Assembly: GCA_017792365.1 (NCBI GenBank)
Contig: CP051229.1
Span: 124,001 to 188,000 of the forward strand
DNA from: Hyphomonas sp.
GTDB taxonomy: Bacteria > Pseudomonadota > Alphaproteobacteria > Caulobacterales > Hyphomonadaceae
Reading direction: 5' to 3'
Length of the DNA stretch: 64,000 nucleotides
A program made the translations under genes and the position numbers. Positions 9,397 through 17,558 of the stretch are shown one piece after another. The notes under the pieces are model-generated. The model did not search any database. It was not told where the DNA came from and saw nothing but the letters and a program-made list of their open reading frames with translations. Positions within the stretch are counted from its first letter, which is position 1. The number at the start of each line of letters is the position of its first letter.

Positions 9397-11190
9397 ATGT
9401 CCGGCGTCGATGAAGCGTTTCTGGGAGTTGAGACGTCGCTATCCGGCCGCCGCTGGCGCGCGCGGGCGGTGGATGAGTCGCTGGCGGCGGCTCTGGCCCG
9501 CCGGCTCGCAGCGCCGGACATTGTCGGGCGCATGCTCGCAGGGCGCGATGTCGGTGTTGACGACGCCGAGCTGTTCCTGAACCCGACGCTGAAAGCGCTT
9601 TTTCCCGACCCTTCGACATTCGCGGACATGGATGTGGCCGCCGGCGCCATTCTGGACGCTATCGTCGATGGCAAGCCGATGGCGATCTTTGCGGATTACG
9701 ACGTCGATGGCGGCACATCCTCGGCGATCCTGACGCGGTACATGCGGGCGTGGGGAAGCGAGCCGATCCTTTATGTGCCCGACCGCTTGGCCGAAGGGTT
9801 CGGGCCGACGCCGGGCGCGTTTCGCCGGCTCAAGGAGATGGGCGCGGAACTGGTCGTGACAGTGGATTGCGGCGCCGCCGCCATCGACGCCCTGCGCACC
9901 GCCAATGAGATCGGTCTCGATGTCGTGGTGATGGACCACCACCTGATGCACGACCCGGAGACGCCGCCGATCCGTGCGCTGGTGAACCCCAACCGGCCGG
10001 ACTGCAGGTCTGGCTGCGGGCATCTGGCCGCTGCAGGCGTGGTGTTCGTGCTGGTCGTGGCGCTGAACCGGCTGGCCCGCGAGCGCGGGATAGAGCCCGA
10101 GGGCGGGCTGCCCGATCCGATGAACTGGCTCGACCTTGCGGCGCTGGGAACGCTTTGCGACATGGCCCCGCTCAAGACGGTCAACCGGGCGCTGGTCACG
10201 CGCGGGCTGGCGGTGCTGGGGCGGCTGGAGAATGTCGGCCTGTCGGCCTTGTCGCAGGTCGCCAATATCGAAGCGCCGAAGAGCGTCTATCACGCGACCT
10301 TCGTTCTGGGACCACGGATGAATGCGGGCGGTCGGATCGGAGACCCGTGGCTGACGGCGAGACTGCTGGCGACGGATGATCGCGCGGAGGCGGTGGTGCT
10401 GGCCGAGAAGCTCAACCAGCTCAATGCCGAACGGAAGGAAGTCGAGGCGGCGATTCTGGAGGTTGCGTCTCAGCAGGCCGAAGCGCGGCTGAAGGAGAAG
10501 CCCGACGCAGGTGTGATCGTCGCCGGCGGGGAGGGGTGGCACCCGGGCGTGATCGGCATCGTCGCGGGGCGGCTGAAGGAGAAGTTTCATCGTCCGGCGG
10601 TGGTGATCGGGTGGGGTGAGGATCTGGGACCGGTTGCACGCGGTTCAGGCCGGTCGGTGGCGGGCGTCAATCTGGGCGATCTGATATCGCAGGCGGCGAA
10701 GCAGGGCGTCATCCTCGGCGGCGGCGGTCATGCCATGGCGGCGGGCCTCAGCTGCAACCCTGACCAGGTCGACGGGCTGAGAACGTTCTTGGAGGAGCAC
10801 ACGCAGGGCGCGCGCAGGGAGCTGGCCGAGGCGCGCGTGCTGGAAATTGACGGGGCGCTGGCGCCGCGCGCCGCGAACGCCGAGCTGCTCGAGCTGATCG
10901 AGCGGGTCGGACCCTATGGATCGGGCGCGCCAGAGCCTTTGTTTGCAGCGCCGAACGTCACCCCGGGCTTTGCGCGGCAGGTGGGCGACAACCATGTGGC
11001 GTTCGAGGTGATCGGTGAGGATGGGGCGAAGCTGCGCGCCATCGCCTTCCGGGTCGCCGATACCGTGATCGGCGAGGCGATCCTGGCCAAGGCGCGGCTC
11101 CACGTCGCAGGGCGGCTGCGGGCGGACACCTGGCGCGGCAATGGAGCCGTTCAGCTCGAAGTTGTCGATGTGGCGCTGGCTGACGGCTGA
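9397..11190 (+). CDS. recJ: Single-stranded-DNA-specific 5'-3' exonuclease RecJ
   Basis: RecJ degrades single-stranded DNA from the 5' end in recombination and mismatch repair. The 597-residue protein has the DHH-superfamily motifs in order: ADYDVDGGTSSA (Asp100/Asp102/Asp104), VTVDCGAAA (Asp157), MDHHLM (Asp180-His182), then the DHHA1 part with GGGGHAMAAGLS and a C-terminal OB-like domain. The length is normal for the family. It starts six bases after glpX and is the last gene of the block; tRNA-Glu follows on the same strand. Confidence 0.95.
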   Translation: MSGVDEAFLGVETSLSGRRWRARAVDESLAAALARRLAAPDIVGRMLAGRDVGVDDAELFLNPTLKALFPDPSTFADMDVAAGAILDAIVDGKPMAIFADYDVDGGTSSAILTRYMRAWGSEPILYVPDRLAEGFGPTPGAFRRLKEMGAELVVTVDCGAAAIDALRTANEIGLDVVVMDHHLMHDPETPPIRALVNPNRPDCRSGCGHLAAAGVVFVLVVALNRLARERGIEPEGGLPDPMNWLDLAALGTLCDMAPLKTVNRALVTRGLAVLGRLENVGLSALSQVANIEAPKSVYHATFVLGPRMNAGGRIGDPWLTARLLATDDRAEAVVLAEKLNQLNAERKEVEAAILEVASQQAEARLKEKPDAGVIVAGGEGWHPGVIGIVAGRLKEKFHRPAVVIGWGEDLGPVARGSGRSVAGVNLGDLISQAAKQGVILGGGGHAMAAGLSCNPDQVDGLRTFLEEHTQGARRELAEARVLEIDGALAPRAANAELLELIERVGPYGSGAPEPLFAAPNVTPGFARQVGDNHVAFEVIGEDGAKLRAIAFRVADTVIGEAILAKARLHVAGRLRADTWRGNGAVQLEVVDVALADG

Positions 11191-11281
11191 GCCGGGCCCG
11201 ACTGAAGGCTATCGCGCCGAGCATTTCACAAGGCCTTGCGCCGGATGGCGCATGCGGATATATCCGCGCCCTCCACTGGAT

Positions 11282-11356
11282 GGGCCCTTCGTCTATCGGT
11301 TAGGACGCCAGGTTTTCAACCTGGAAAGAGGGGTTCGATTCCCCTAGGGCCTGCCA
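11282..11356 (+). tRNA. tRNA-Glu (anticodon TTC)
   Basis: A full cloverleaf is visible: acceptor GGGCCCT with AGGGCCT (first pair G-U), D loop with CGGTTAGG, anticodon stem CCAGG/CCTGG around TTTTCAA (anticodon TTC at 11315-11317), T arm GAGGGGTTCGATTCCCCT, and encoded GCCA end. Confidence 0.97.
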
Positions 11357-11379
11357 CAATCCTTTGGAAGCAACGCACT

Positions 11380-11396
11380 GGCGCGTGGGGCGCGCC
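11380..11396. other. Short inverted repeat after tRNA-Glu
   Basis: GGCGCG (11380-11385) and CGCGCC (11391-11396) form a 6-bp stem 24 bases after the tRNA. There is no T run, so its role in termination is uncertain. Confidence 0.3.
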
Positions 11397-11419
11397 CTTC
11401 CGACCACACCGGACAATTT

Positions 11420-11450
11420 TTGACTCGCGCCGCGGGGCGATCAGCATAAT
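11420..11450 (+). promoter_or_regulatory. Candidate promoter with long leader for the cold-shock gene
   Basis: TTGACT (11420-11425) and CATAAT (11445-11450) are separated by 19 bases, slightly long for a sigma-70 promoter. A start near 11457 would give a leader of about 170 bases, as is common for cold-shock mRNAs. This is only a visual match. Confidence 0.3.
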
Positions 11451-11625
11451 GTTTGAGCGGGCTCGCGGTTTACGGGAGTCTTTGATCATGGGAAGGGCGG
11501 AACTTCGCCTAATTGTGCTTTACTCGCGTACACGGATAAATCAGTGGTGAGTAAGCAACGCAGTGGGTTGTGCGGGACGCGGGGTGTCATGTTAGGGTCA
11601 GGCGCACTGGGGAGTGTCGGGGCTG

Positions 11626-12156
11626 ATGCGACCGAACGAACAACAACAAGATGTGACGCCGATGTCTGAAGAAGAGTCGGTGGTCCGCGTGATCGGACGC
11701 GTCAAATGGTATGACGCTGCGAAGGGCTATGGCTTCGTCGTGCCTGAAGAGGCGGACGACGCCTCCGGCGTGAGTGGCGATATCGCTGCATGTCTCTGTC
11801 ATGCGTGAGTTTGGTTGTGACGCAGCTGCAGAGGCGCGCGGATCGTCTGCGATGTCGCGCACCGCGAGCGCGGGTTCCAAGTCGCCAAAATCCTCGAACT
11901 CGCCGCAAACGAGAATCAGACTGCGCCGCCGCCGAACGTTTCGCTCGAGGTCCTGACCGTGAAATGGTTCAACCGGACCAAGGGTTTCGGCTTCGTACAG
12001 CGCGCCGACAAGGCCAAGGATATCTTCGTCCATATGGTGGTCGTGCGGCAGGCTGGTCTTGAAGATCTCGCGCCCGGCCAGATCGTGATGGGCGCGACCG
12101 CTGAGGGCCCCAAGGGCGAGCACGTGGTCCACGTACGCCAGCCCGATCAGCGCTAA
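11626..12156 (+). pseudogene. Two-domain cold-shock protein, broken by two frame changes
   Basis: The reconstructed protein has two cold-shock (CSD) RNA-binding domains, as in the Caulobacter CspC/CspD type. CSD1 begins RVIGRVKWYDAAKGYGFVVP and runs out of frame after VSGDI; the lost segment [16 protein letters not shown] continues in the next frame from 11786, and [18 protein letters not shown] returns to the first frame from 11842. CSD2 ([21 protein letters not shown]) is intact to the stop at 12156. Loss of two bases near 11785 and one near 11833 explains both changes. As read, translation stops at 11806-11808. Start ATG 11626 follows GGGGAG; ATG 11662 is an alternative. Confidence 0.8.
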
Positions 12157-12215
12157 GCCGTGCAACCTGTGTTCTGGGACTTGGCCTCGCGGCGGGGCGG
12201 GCGTATTCAGGCGGC

Positions 12216-12674
12216 ATGAAAAAGCTCTTTGCCGCCCTCATCCTGTGTCTCGCCCCCGTCGGGACGGCTGCCGCGCAGGACCTCCAGCCGCTGAAGATCG
12301 AAAGCGGCGACGCCGTCCACGAGTTTCAGGTCGAGCTTGCCGATGATGACGACGAGCGCGCCCTCGGCCTGATGAACCGGGAAGAGCTGGGTCAGGACCG
12401 CGGCATGCTGTTTACCTATGACCGGCCGCAGCGGGCGGGCGTCTGGATGAAGAATACCCTGATCCCGCTGGATATGCTGTTCGTCGCGCCGGACGGGACG
12501 GTCGTCTCGATCGCGAAGAACGCCGTGCCGGGATCGCTTCGTACGATCGAGTCAGGCTTCGCCGTGAAGGGCTTCCTCGAGATCAATGGCGGGCAGGCCG
12601 ACGCGCTGGGCATCAAGCCGGGCGCGATCGTGAGGCACGAGGCGTTGGGCAACTGGGCGCCAGAGGAAAACTAG
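12216..12674 (+). CDS. Secreted DUF192 family protein
   Basis: The 152-residue product has a cleavable signal peptide (MKKLFAALILCLAPVGTAAA, then QD) and a complete DUF192 domain: ALGLMNREEL, GMLFTYDRPQRAGVWMKNTLIPLDMLFV, then KGFLEINGG and a short tail. DUF192 is a small conserved beta-rich domain of unknown biochemical role that occurs in exported proteins. It lies 60 bases after the cold-shock gene, an adjacency I believe is common in alphaproteobacteria, and is followed by a stem-loop and tRNA-Pro. Confidence 0.88.
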   Translation: MKKLFAALILCLAPVGTAAAQDLQPLKIESGDAVHEFQVELADDDDERALGLMNREELGQDRGMLFTYDRPQRAGVWMKNTLIPLDMLFVAPDGTVVSIAKNAVPGSLRTIESGFAVKGFLEINGGQADALGIKPGAIVRHEALGNWAPEEN

Positions 12675-12697
12675 CGCGAGGTCGGCCTTTTGTTTCC

Positions 12698-12720
12698 GGC
12701 GGGTTCGGTTATAACCCGCC
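12698..12720. other. Stem-loop between DUF192 gene and tRNA-Pro
   Basis: GGCGGGTT (12698-12705) pairs with AACCCGCC (12713-12720) over a 7-base loop, 24 bases after the DUF192 stop. It may end that transcript, although no T run follows. Confidence 0.4.
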
Positions 12721-12734
12721 CGCATTCTCAAGAT

Positions 12735-12811
12735 CGGGGCGTAGCGCAGTCTGGTAGCGCATCTGCTTTGGGAGCAGAGGGTCGTTGGTTCGAATCCAGC
12801 CGCCCCGACCA
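12735..12811 (+). tRNA. tRNA-Pro (anticodon TGG)
   Basis: Cloverleaf with acceptor CGGGGCG/CGCCCCG, D arm GTAGCGCAGTCTGGTAGCGC, anticodon stem TCTGC/GCAGA around TTTGGGA (anticodon TGG), T arm TTGGTTCGAATCCAG and an encoded ACCA end. Confidence 0.97.
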
Positions 12812-12826
12812 TTGGGAACCCGCGAC

Positions 12827-13546
12827 GTGCACGCGCAAGAACAAGATCCATCAAAGCCGGTAATCGTTCTCGCCGCCCACGGCGAGCGCGGCGGCGCGCG
12901 GGACGATGAACGCCTCAAGACGCTTGCTGAGGCCGTGAACGCATCAGTTCCCGGCGCTGAGGTGACCTGGACGCGCGTAAACGACGAGCAGGAAACCGAA
13001 GCCCTGTTCAGGCGACTGGACGGCAGGGATCTGATCGTTCTGCCCTTGTTGTTCTCTGACGGGTTTTTCTTCGAGAAACGCCTGCGGCCTCACGTGCGAG
13101 GTCCAGGACAGCTTCTGCTGGAGCCGCTTGCGTTCTGGCCGGAATTCCCGGTGTTCCTGGCGGACAATCTGGCGGCGAGGCTGCTGGGCAGGCTGGCGGA
13201 CCCGCGCGTCGTGCTGGTGGCGCATGGGTCCGGCAAGTCGGATGCGTCCGCGCGGGCTGCGGCCAGGGTGGCGGAGGGGATGCAGAAGCGGTTTGGGCAG
13301 ATCCAGCCCGCATTCCTTGAGGAGGAGCCGTTTGCGCAGGATGCGATCAGCGCAATCGCTTCGCCATATGCGATTGTCGGTCTTTTCTTCGGGGCGGGCA
13401 TGCATGGCGAAGACGACTTTTCCCGCCTGATCTCTGGCGCGCCGACGCCGCCGGAAGCGCATTTCACCGTCGGCGAGCTGCCCGGCCTGACGGATCTGGT
13501 GGCGCGCAAGGCCTTGGCCGCTCTTGCGAAACTTCAGGCTGGTTGA
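12827..13546 (+). CDS. CbiX/sirohydrochlorin-chelatase-like protein
   Basis: A 239-residue protein with the chelatase-like double-domain architecture: the first half carries VIVLAAHGERGG (about residue 12), the second VVLVAHGSGKSDASARAA (about residue 130). The AHG histidines are the metal-site positions of CbiX/SirB-type cobalt or iron chelatases. No cobalamin or sirohaem genes are adjacent, so substrate and metal are unknown. I chose GTG 12827, the first good start after the tRNA, which ends at 12811; a TTG at 12812 is possible. The stop overlaps nothing essential and precedes the NDUFS4-like gene by 65 bases. Confidence 0.7.
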   Translation: MHAQEQDPSKPVIVLAAHGERGGARDDERLKTLAEAVNASVPGAEVTWTRVNDEQETEALFRRLDGRDLIVLPLLFSDGFFFEKRLRPHVRGPGQLLLEPLAFWPEFPVFLADNLAARLLGRLADPRVVLVAHGSGKSDASARAAARVAEGMQKRFGQIQPAFLEEEPFAQDAISAIASPYAIVGLFFGAGMHGEDDFSRLISGAPTPPEAHFTVGELPGLTDLVARKALAALAKLQAG

Positions 13547-13611
13547 AAAGCGCCGCGATTAGAGGCATGTCCATGGCGCGCTGGCGAGAGCCGGGGCCAG
13601 GGAGAATCGGC

Positions 13612-13917
13612 ATGCACGCGAAGATCTATCGACCAGCACGCAACGCCATGCAGTCGGGCAAGGCCAATACGCGCGAATGGATTCTCGAATATGACACGGT
13701 CGGCAGCCGCGCCACCGACCCGCTGATGGGGTGGACGTCGAGCAATGACACCCGCAGCCAGCTGCGCTTGAAGTTCGACACCCGGGAGGAAGCGATCGCT
13801 TTCGCCCAACGCGAGGGGATCGAGTTCACCGTTCGGGAGCCGCGCGAGCCGAAACGGATCATCAAGTCGTACGCCGAGAACTTCGCTTCAAACCGGCGTC
13901 GACCCTGGACCCACTGA
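13612..13917 (+). CDS. NDUFS4-like complex I accessory subunit
   Basis: A 101-residue protein of the ETC complex I subunit family (eukaryotic 18-kDa NDUFS4), found in alphaproteobacteria as a peripheral subunit of NADH:quinone oxidoreductase. Diagnostic stretches are AKIYRPARNAMQSGKANTREW, DPLMGWTSSND and a basic tail ending SNRRRPWTH. ATG 13612 has GGAGA upstream. As in other alphaproteobacteria it stands outside the nuo operon. It converges with the SET-domain gene, four bases apart. Confidence 0.88.
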   Translation: MHAKIYRPARNAMQSGKANTREWILEYDTVGSRATDPLMGWTSSNDTRSQLRLKFDTREEAIAFAQREGIEFTVREPREPKRIIKSYAENFASNRRRPWTH

Positions 13918-13921
13918 TCTC

Positions 13922-14302
13922 TCAGTCCTGCTCGTCGATGCCTGCGCGGGCGGCAAAATCACCGTAGTCGATCGTGAGCTCTTCGCCCGACGGGATGTCG
14001 CGCAGGGCGGTGAAGCTGACCGTCTGCGCATCCGCGTCGGTGACGAAGGAGCAGTTCGCCGCCTTGCTGTGATTGATGAAGGACATCGGGCTCATTGCGA
14101 GGCCGTTGATCGTGTGCGGGCTGCCATCCGGATCGTCAGCGACATGGAAAACGTAATGAGCTGCGACCGTAGCCTGCAGGGCGTCATATTGTGGAACGGG
14201 GAATATGAGCAGGTGCGCCGTGTGGAACTTCGCACCGCTGGCGATGTTCTGCGCTGCAAACACGCCGCGACCGTGGATGGCGGACTGTCTGACTTCGATC
14301 AT
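13922..14302 (-). CDS. SET-domain protein (putative protein lysine methyltransferase)
   Basis: The 126 residues are one compact SET domain: VRQSAIHGRGVFAAQNI at the N-terminus, SFINHSKAANCSF (the NHSxxxN AdoMet-binding knot) near residue 77, and ALRDIPSGEELTIDYG near residue 100 with the catalytic-site tyrosine. There is no post-SET cysteine motif. Bacterial SET proteins of this size are probable methyltransferases with unknown targets. The upstream region (14303-14445) is shared with the tRNA-Arg promoter on the other strand. Confidence 0.82.
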   Translation of the reverse strand: MIEVRQSAIHGRGVFAAQNIASGAKFHTAHLLIFPVPQYDALQATVAAHYVFHVADDPDGSPHTINGLAMSPMSFINHSKAANCSFVTDADAQTVSFTALRDIPSGEELTIDYGDFAARAGIDEQD

Positions 14303-14445
14303 TTCGGCCTGTAGCCCCTTTTTGAGTGGCGGCGCTGATTAGTCGAAAGTCGTGACTGTGAAAACCGAATTCTTCAGGGTCAACGTCCAACGACCGGTTC
14401 GGTACTGGCTTCGGGCGTAGAAGCCCCTTATGACCCCTGCGAGCA

Positions 14446-14522
14446 GATCCCGTAGCTCAACTGGATAGAGCATCCGCCTTCTAAGCGGACGGTTGCAGGT
14501 TCAAGTCCTGCCGGGATCGCCA
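14446..14522 (+). tRNA. tRNA-Arg (anticodon TCT)
   Basis: Acceptor GATCCCG/CGGGATC, D arm TAGCTCAACTGGATAGAGCA, anticodon stem TCCGC/GCGGA around CTTCTAA (anticodon TCT), T arm GCAGGTTCAAGTCCTGC and an encoded GCCA end. All stems pair perfectly. Confidence 0.97.
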
Positions 14523-14641
14523 TGTCTCCGCACATTGCCAGGAATCGCGCGCTGCAACTGACGCGCAATCTGGACGTTGGCTCAGTAAGCGCAAACGCGC
14601 GGCAACTGATTGCGACGGGTGGAGAAAATCGGAGGATTGAT

Positions 14642-15103
14642 ATGGCCCAACATGACCAGAACGCACGCGACAGCGAAACCTACATCACGCTCGATACCTA
14701 CAATGCGGCGAAGGGCGATGCGGCGGGTTTCGGATTTGGCGGCGCCGGAGGCTTCGGCGGCGGATTTGGCATTGGGGGCAATGGCCCGCAGCCGGAAGAC
14801 GCCGTGTCCGGGAAGGCCCACTATCGGGAGGAAGCCAAGCCAGGCGTCGAACTCGGTGACGGCGAAGGTGTCATCTCCGCTCCGAACGCGGACGTCGAGA
14901 CCCGCGATCATCCGCGTTGGCTGGATGGTTTTCCGAACTCCTTTCATGGCTGGGGGCCGAACGCGCCCGACTACGATGCGCACGTGGAGCATGACAGCAG
15001 GCAGGCGGCGCAGACGGACAATCCCGCCGAAGGCGCGCAGCTGTTCATGACGAGCGGTGCGGCGCCTTTCGCGACAGGCTTGATCTGGAACCGACCCGCC
15101 TAG
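14642..15103 (+). CDS. Glycine-rich hypothetical protein
   Basis: The 153-residue product begins MAQHDQNARDSETY and starts after a good GGAGG ribosome-binding site. Residues ~28-52 are almost pure Gly/Phe (GFGFGGAGGFGGGFGIGG), a low-complexity segment. The rest is acidic and hydrophilic with one Trp-rich piece (DHPRWLDGFPNSFHGWGPN). There is no signal peptide or membrane segment and no family I recognise. It stands alone between tRNA-Arg and the structured region upstream of prkA. Confidence 0.6.
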   Translation: MAQHDQNARDSETYITLDTYNAAKGDAAGFGFGGAGGFGGGFGIGGNGPQPEDAVSGKAHYREEAKPGVELGDGEGVISAPNADVETRDHPRWLDGFPNSFHGWGPNAPDYDAHVEHDSRQAAQTDNPAEGAQLFMTSGAAPFATGLIWNRPA

Positions 15104-15611
15104 CGTTTTCTTGTTTGCACGCACGCCGCCCTGCGCTCGCCGAGCGCGGGGCGGTTGCCGTTTGCGCTGCGCCGCAACGCGTGCGTGCATCAATTGCTGC
15201 GCATGCGTGGGCGTGTGTCAATCGTGGACGGGGTTGTTCTGGCGCTCGCGCTTCGGGGCGCCAGCAGATCGATCACTGCTTCAACGACATACGGCAACGT
15301 GCGTGTTCTGCAGCTGATCGCATGAAAACCGCATGACGCAGAAGGGTATTGCGCTTATGTTTTGATGACTGGCTGCGTGCTTACTGCCGTTTGTGATCAG
15401 CTCACCCCTTTCATTCGTGAGCGAACAGAACGACATTTATAGAGCGCAGAAATGTTGCTGCGGGTGCAGTTTATGATGTGCCGGTGAGTGAGCCGGACCA
15501 ACTCAGGGAGCGTACTAAGGGGAGACTATCTCGCAGAGGGCAGAAGGCCGGGGGGCCGAATTCTAGGCCAGCGTTCGTTTCACGGCGGCGCTGAGCACTC
15601 AGGGAGATAAG
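15104..15611. other. 508-base gene-free region upstream of prkA
   Basis: No credible ORF lies here. It holds the three-way-junction fold (15116-15189) and a second hairpin, CTGGCGC (15239-15245) with GCGCCAG (15258-15264). From about 15300 the sequence becomes less GC-rich and presumably carries the prkA promoter; I could not pick convincing -35/-10 boxes. GGGAG at 15602-15606 serves as the prkA ribosome-binding site. Confidence 0.6.
15116..15189 (+). other. Three-way-junction RNA fold (candidate structured RNA)
   Basis: Perfect 10-bp outer stem: TGCACGCACG (15116-15125) with CGTGCGTGCA (15180-15189). Inside it, 15126-15138 pairs with 15142-15154 in a 13-bp hairpin with one T-G pair and a GCC loop, and TTGCG (15162-15166) pairs with CGCAA (15173-15177). 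It starts 12 bases after the upstream stop and has no T run. It may be a terminator-like fold of the glycine-rich gene, a small RNA, or a leader element. Confidence 0.5.
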
Positions 15612-17548
15612 ATGTCGCAAGACCTCTTCGACAGTTACACAAAGGCGTTCGAGACTCGTCGCGAGACGGTGATGAGCCTTACGGACTATCTCGAAGGCTG
15701 CCGCGACGACCCGCTCATGTATGCCGGACCGCATGAGCGGTTGCTGGCGGCGATCGGCGAACCGGAAATGGTCGACACCTCCAAGGATGGTCGACTGGGT
15801 CGCATTCACGCCAATCGCACCATTCGAGTGTACCCGGCGTTTTCCGAATTCTACGGCATGGAAGAGACGATCGAACGGATCGTTGCATTCTTCCGGCAGG
15901 GCGCGCAGGGGCTCGAGGAGCGCAAGCAGATCCTCTACCTGTTGGGGCCTGTCGGCGGCGGCAAGTCTTCTCTGGCCGAGCGCATCAAGTTCTTGATGGA
16001 AGACCAGTACATCTACGTGCTGAAGGCCGGAGACGATCTGTCGCCTGTCTTCGAAAGTCCGCTTGGCCTGTTCGATCCCGAGACGCAGGGCGAGACGCTG
16101 GAGAAGGAATACAACATCCCCGTTAGGCGCCTCAGCGGGCTGATGTCGCCATGGGCGCTGAAGCGGCTCGATGAGTTCGGCGGCGATATCACGAGGTTCC
16201 AGGTCGCGAAGCTGAAGCCGTCGCGGCTGCGGCAGGTCGGCATCGCCAAGACGGAACCGGGTGATGAAAACAATCAGGACGTCTCGTCGCTGGTCGGCAA
16301 AGTCGACATCCGGATGCTGGAAATGCATTCGCAGCACGATCCCGACGCCTATTCCTATTCGGGCGGCCTGAACCGCGCGAACCAGGGCGTTCTTGAGTTC
16401 GTCGAGATGTTCAAGGCGCCGATCAAGATGCTGCACCCGCTGCTGACCGCGACGCAGGAGGGCAATTACGTCGGCTCGGAGAATATCGGCGCGATCCCGT
16501 TCACCGGCATTGTGATGGCGCACTCCAACGAGGCGGAATGGCGCTCGTTCAAGAACAACAAGTCGAACGAGGCCTTCATCGACCGGATCTACGTGATCAA
16601 GGTGCCGTACTGCCTGCGCGTGGCCGAAGAGACGAAGATCTACGAGAAGCTTGTGCGCACGTCAGAGCTGGCCGAAGCGCCATGCGCGCCCGGCACGCTG
16701 GAGATGCTCGCGCGCTTTGCGGTGTTGTCGCGTCTCAAGGACCACGAGAACTCCAACCAGTACGCCAAGATGCGCGTCTATGATGGCGAGAGCCTCAGGG
16801 AAGTGGATCCCAAGGCGCGGACGCTGCAGGAGTACAAGGATGCGGCTGGCGTCGATGAAGGGATGGAGGGCATCTCGACGCGATTCGCGTTCAAGGCGCT
16901 CTCGGCCACATTCAACCACGACACCGAGGAAGTGGCGGCGGATCCCGTCCACCTGATGTACGTGCTTGAGCAGGCGATCCGCCGGGAGCAATTCCCGGAC
17001 GACACGGAGGCTGAGTATCTTGAGTACATCAAGGCCGAGCTGGCGCCTCGCTACGCCGAGTTCATTGGGCACGAAATCCAGAAGGCCTACCTCGAGAGCT
17101 ACCACGATTACGGGCAGAACCTGTTCGATCGCTATGTCGATTATGCCGACGCGTGGATCGAGGATCAGGACTTCAAGGATCCGGACACGGTCAGCTGCTC
17201 GACCGCGCTCTCAATCAGGAACTCTCCAAGGTCGAGAAGCCGGCAGGCATCGCCAACCCGAAAGACTTCCGCAACGAGGTCGTGAAGTTCACGTTGCGCG
17301 CTCGCGCCAACAACAAGGGCCGCAACCCTTCATGGACGAGCTACGAAAAGATCCGTGAAGTCATCGAACGCCGCATGTTCTCGCAGGTCGAGGAACTTCT
17401 CCCGGTCATCTCCTTCGGATCGAAGAAGGACAGCGACAGCGAGAAGAAACACGACGAGTTCGTCCAGCGGATGGTCGAGCGCGGATACACCGAACGCCAG
17501 GTCCGCCGTCTGGTGGAATGGTACATGCGGGTGAAACAGGCCAGCTGA
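15612..17548 (+). CDS. prkA: PrkA family serine protein kinase, frameshifted near 17190
   Basis: PrkA (YeaG) is an AAA-containing protein kinase/ATPase of starvation and stationary-phase responses. The protein starts MSQDLFDSYTKAFE, has a Walker A loop GPVGGGKSS near residue 115, and the characteristic SHxEYxGGLNRANQG-like part (YSYSGGLNRANQG). The frame opened at 15612 closes at 17285 with nonsense after DFKDPDT; the expected GQLLDRA and the rest (ELSKVEKPAGIANPKDFRNEVVK to RMKQAS-like end) continue in the -1 frame to 17548. One G missing at 17189-17190 (GGG to GG) restores a full ~645-residue PrkA. It heads the operon with yeaH and spoVR. Confidence 0.92.
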
Positions 17549-17558
17549 TTGAGGCGCA

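Noticed and set aside
11282-14522. Integrated element at a tRNA gene
   Set aside because: No integrase, attachment-site duplication or phage-like gene is found next to the three tRNAs.
15239-15264. Second terminator for the glycine-rich gene
   Set aside because: The hairpin is stable but lies 135 bases after the stop, has a 12-base loop and no T run, so I list it only as a hairpin within the gap.
17153-17548. Independent small gene downstream of prkA
   Set aside because: Its residues from about 17 onward are the normal PrkA C-terminus, so it is the continuation of prkA in another frame.
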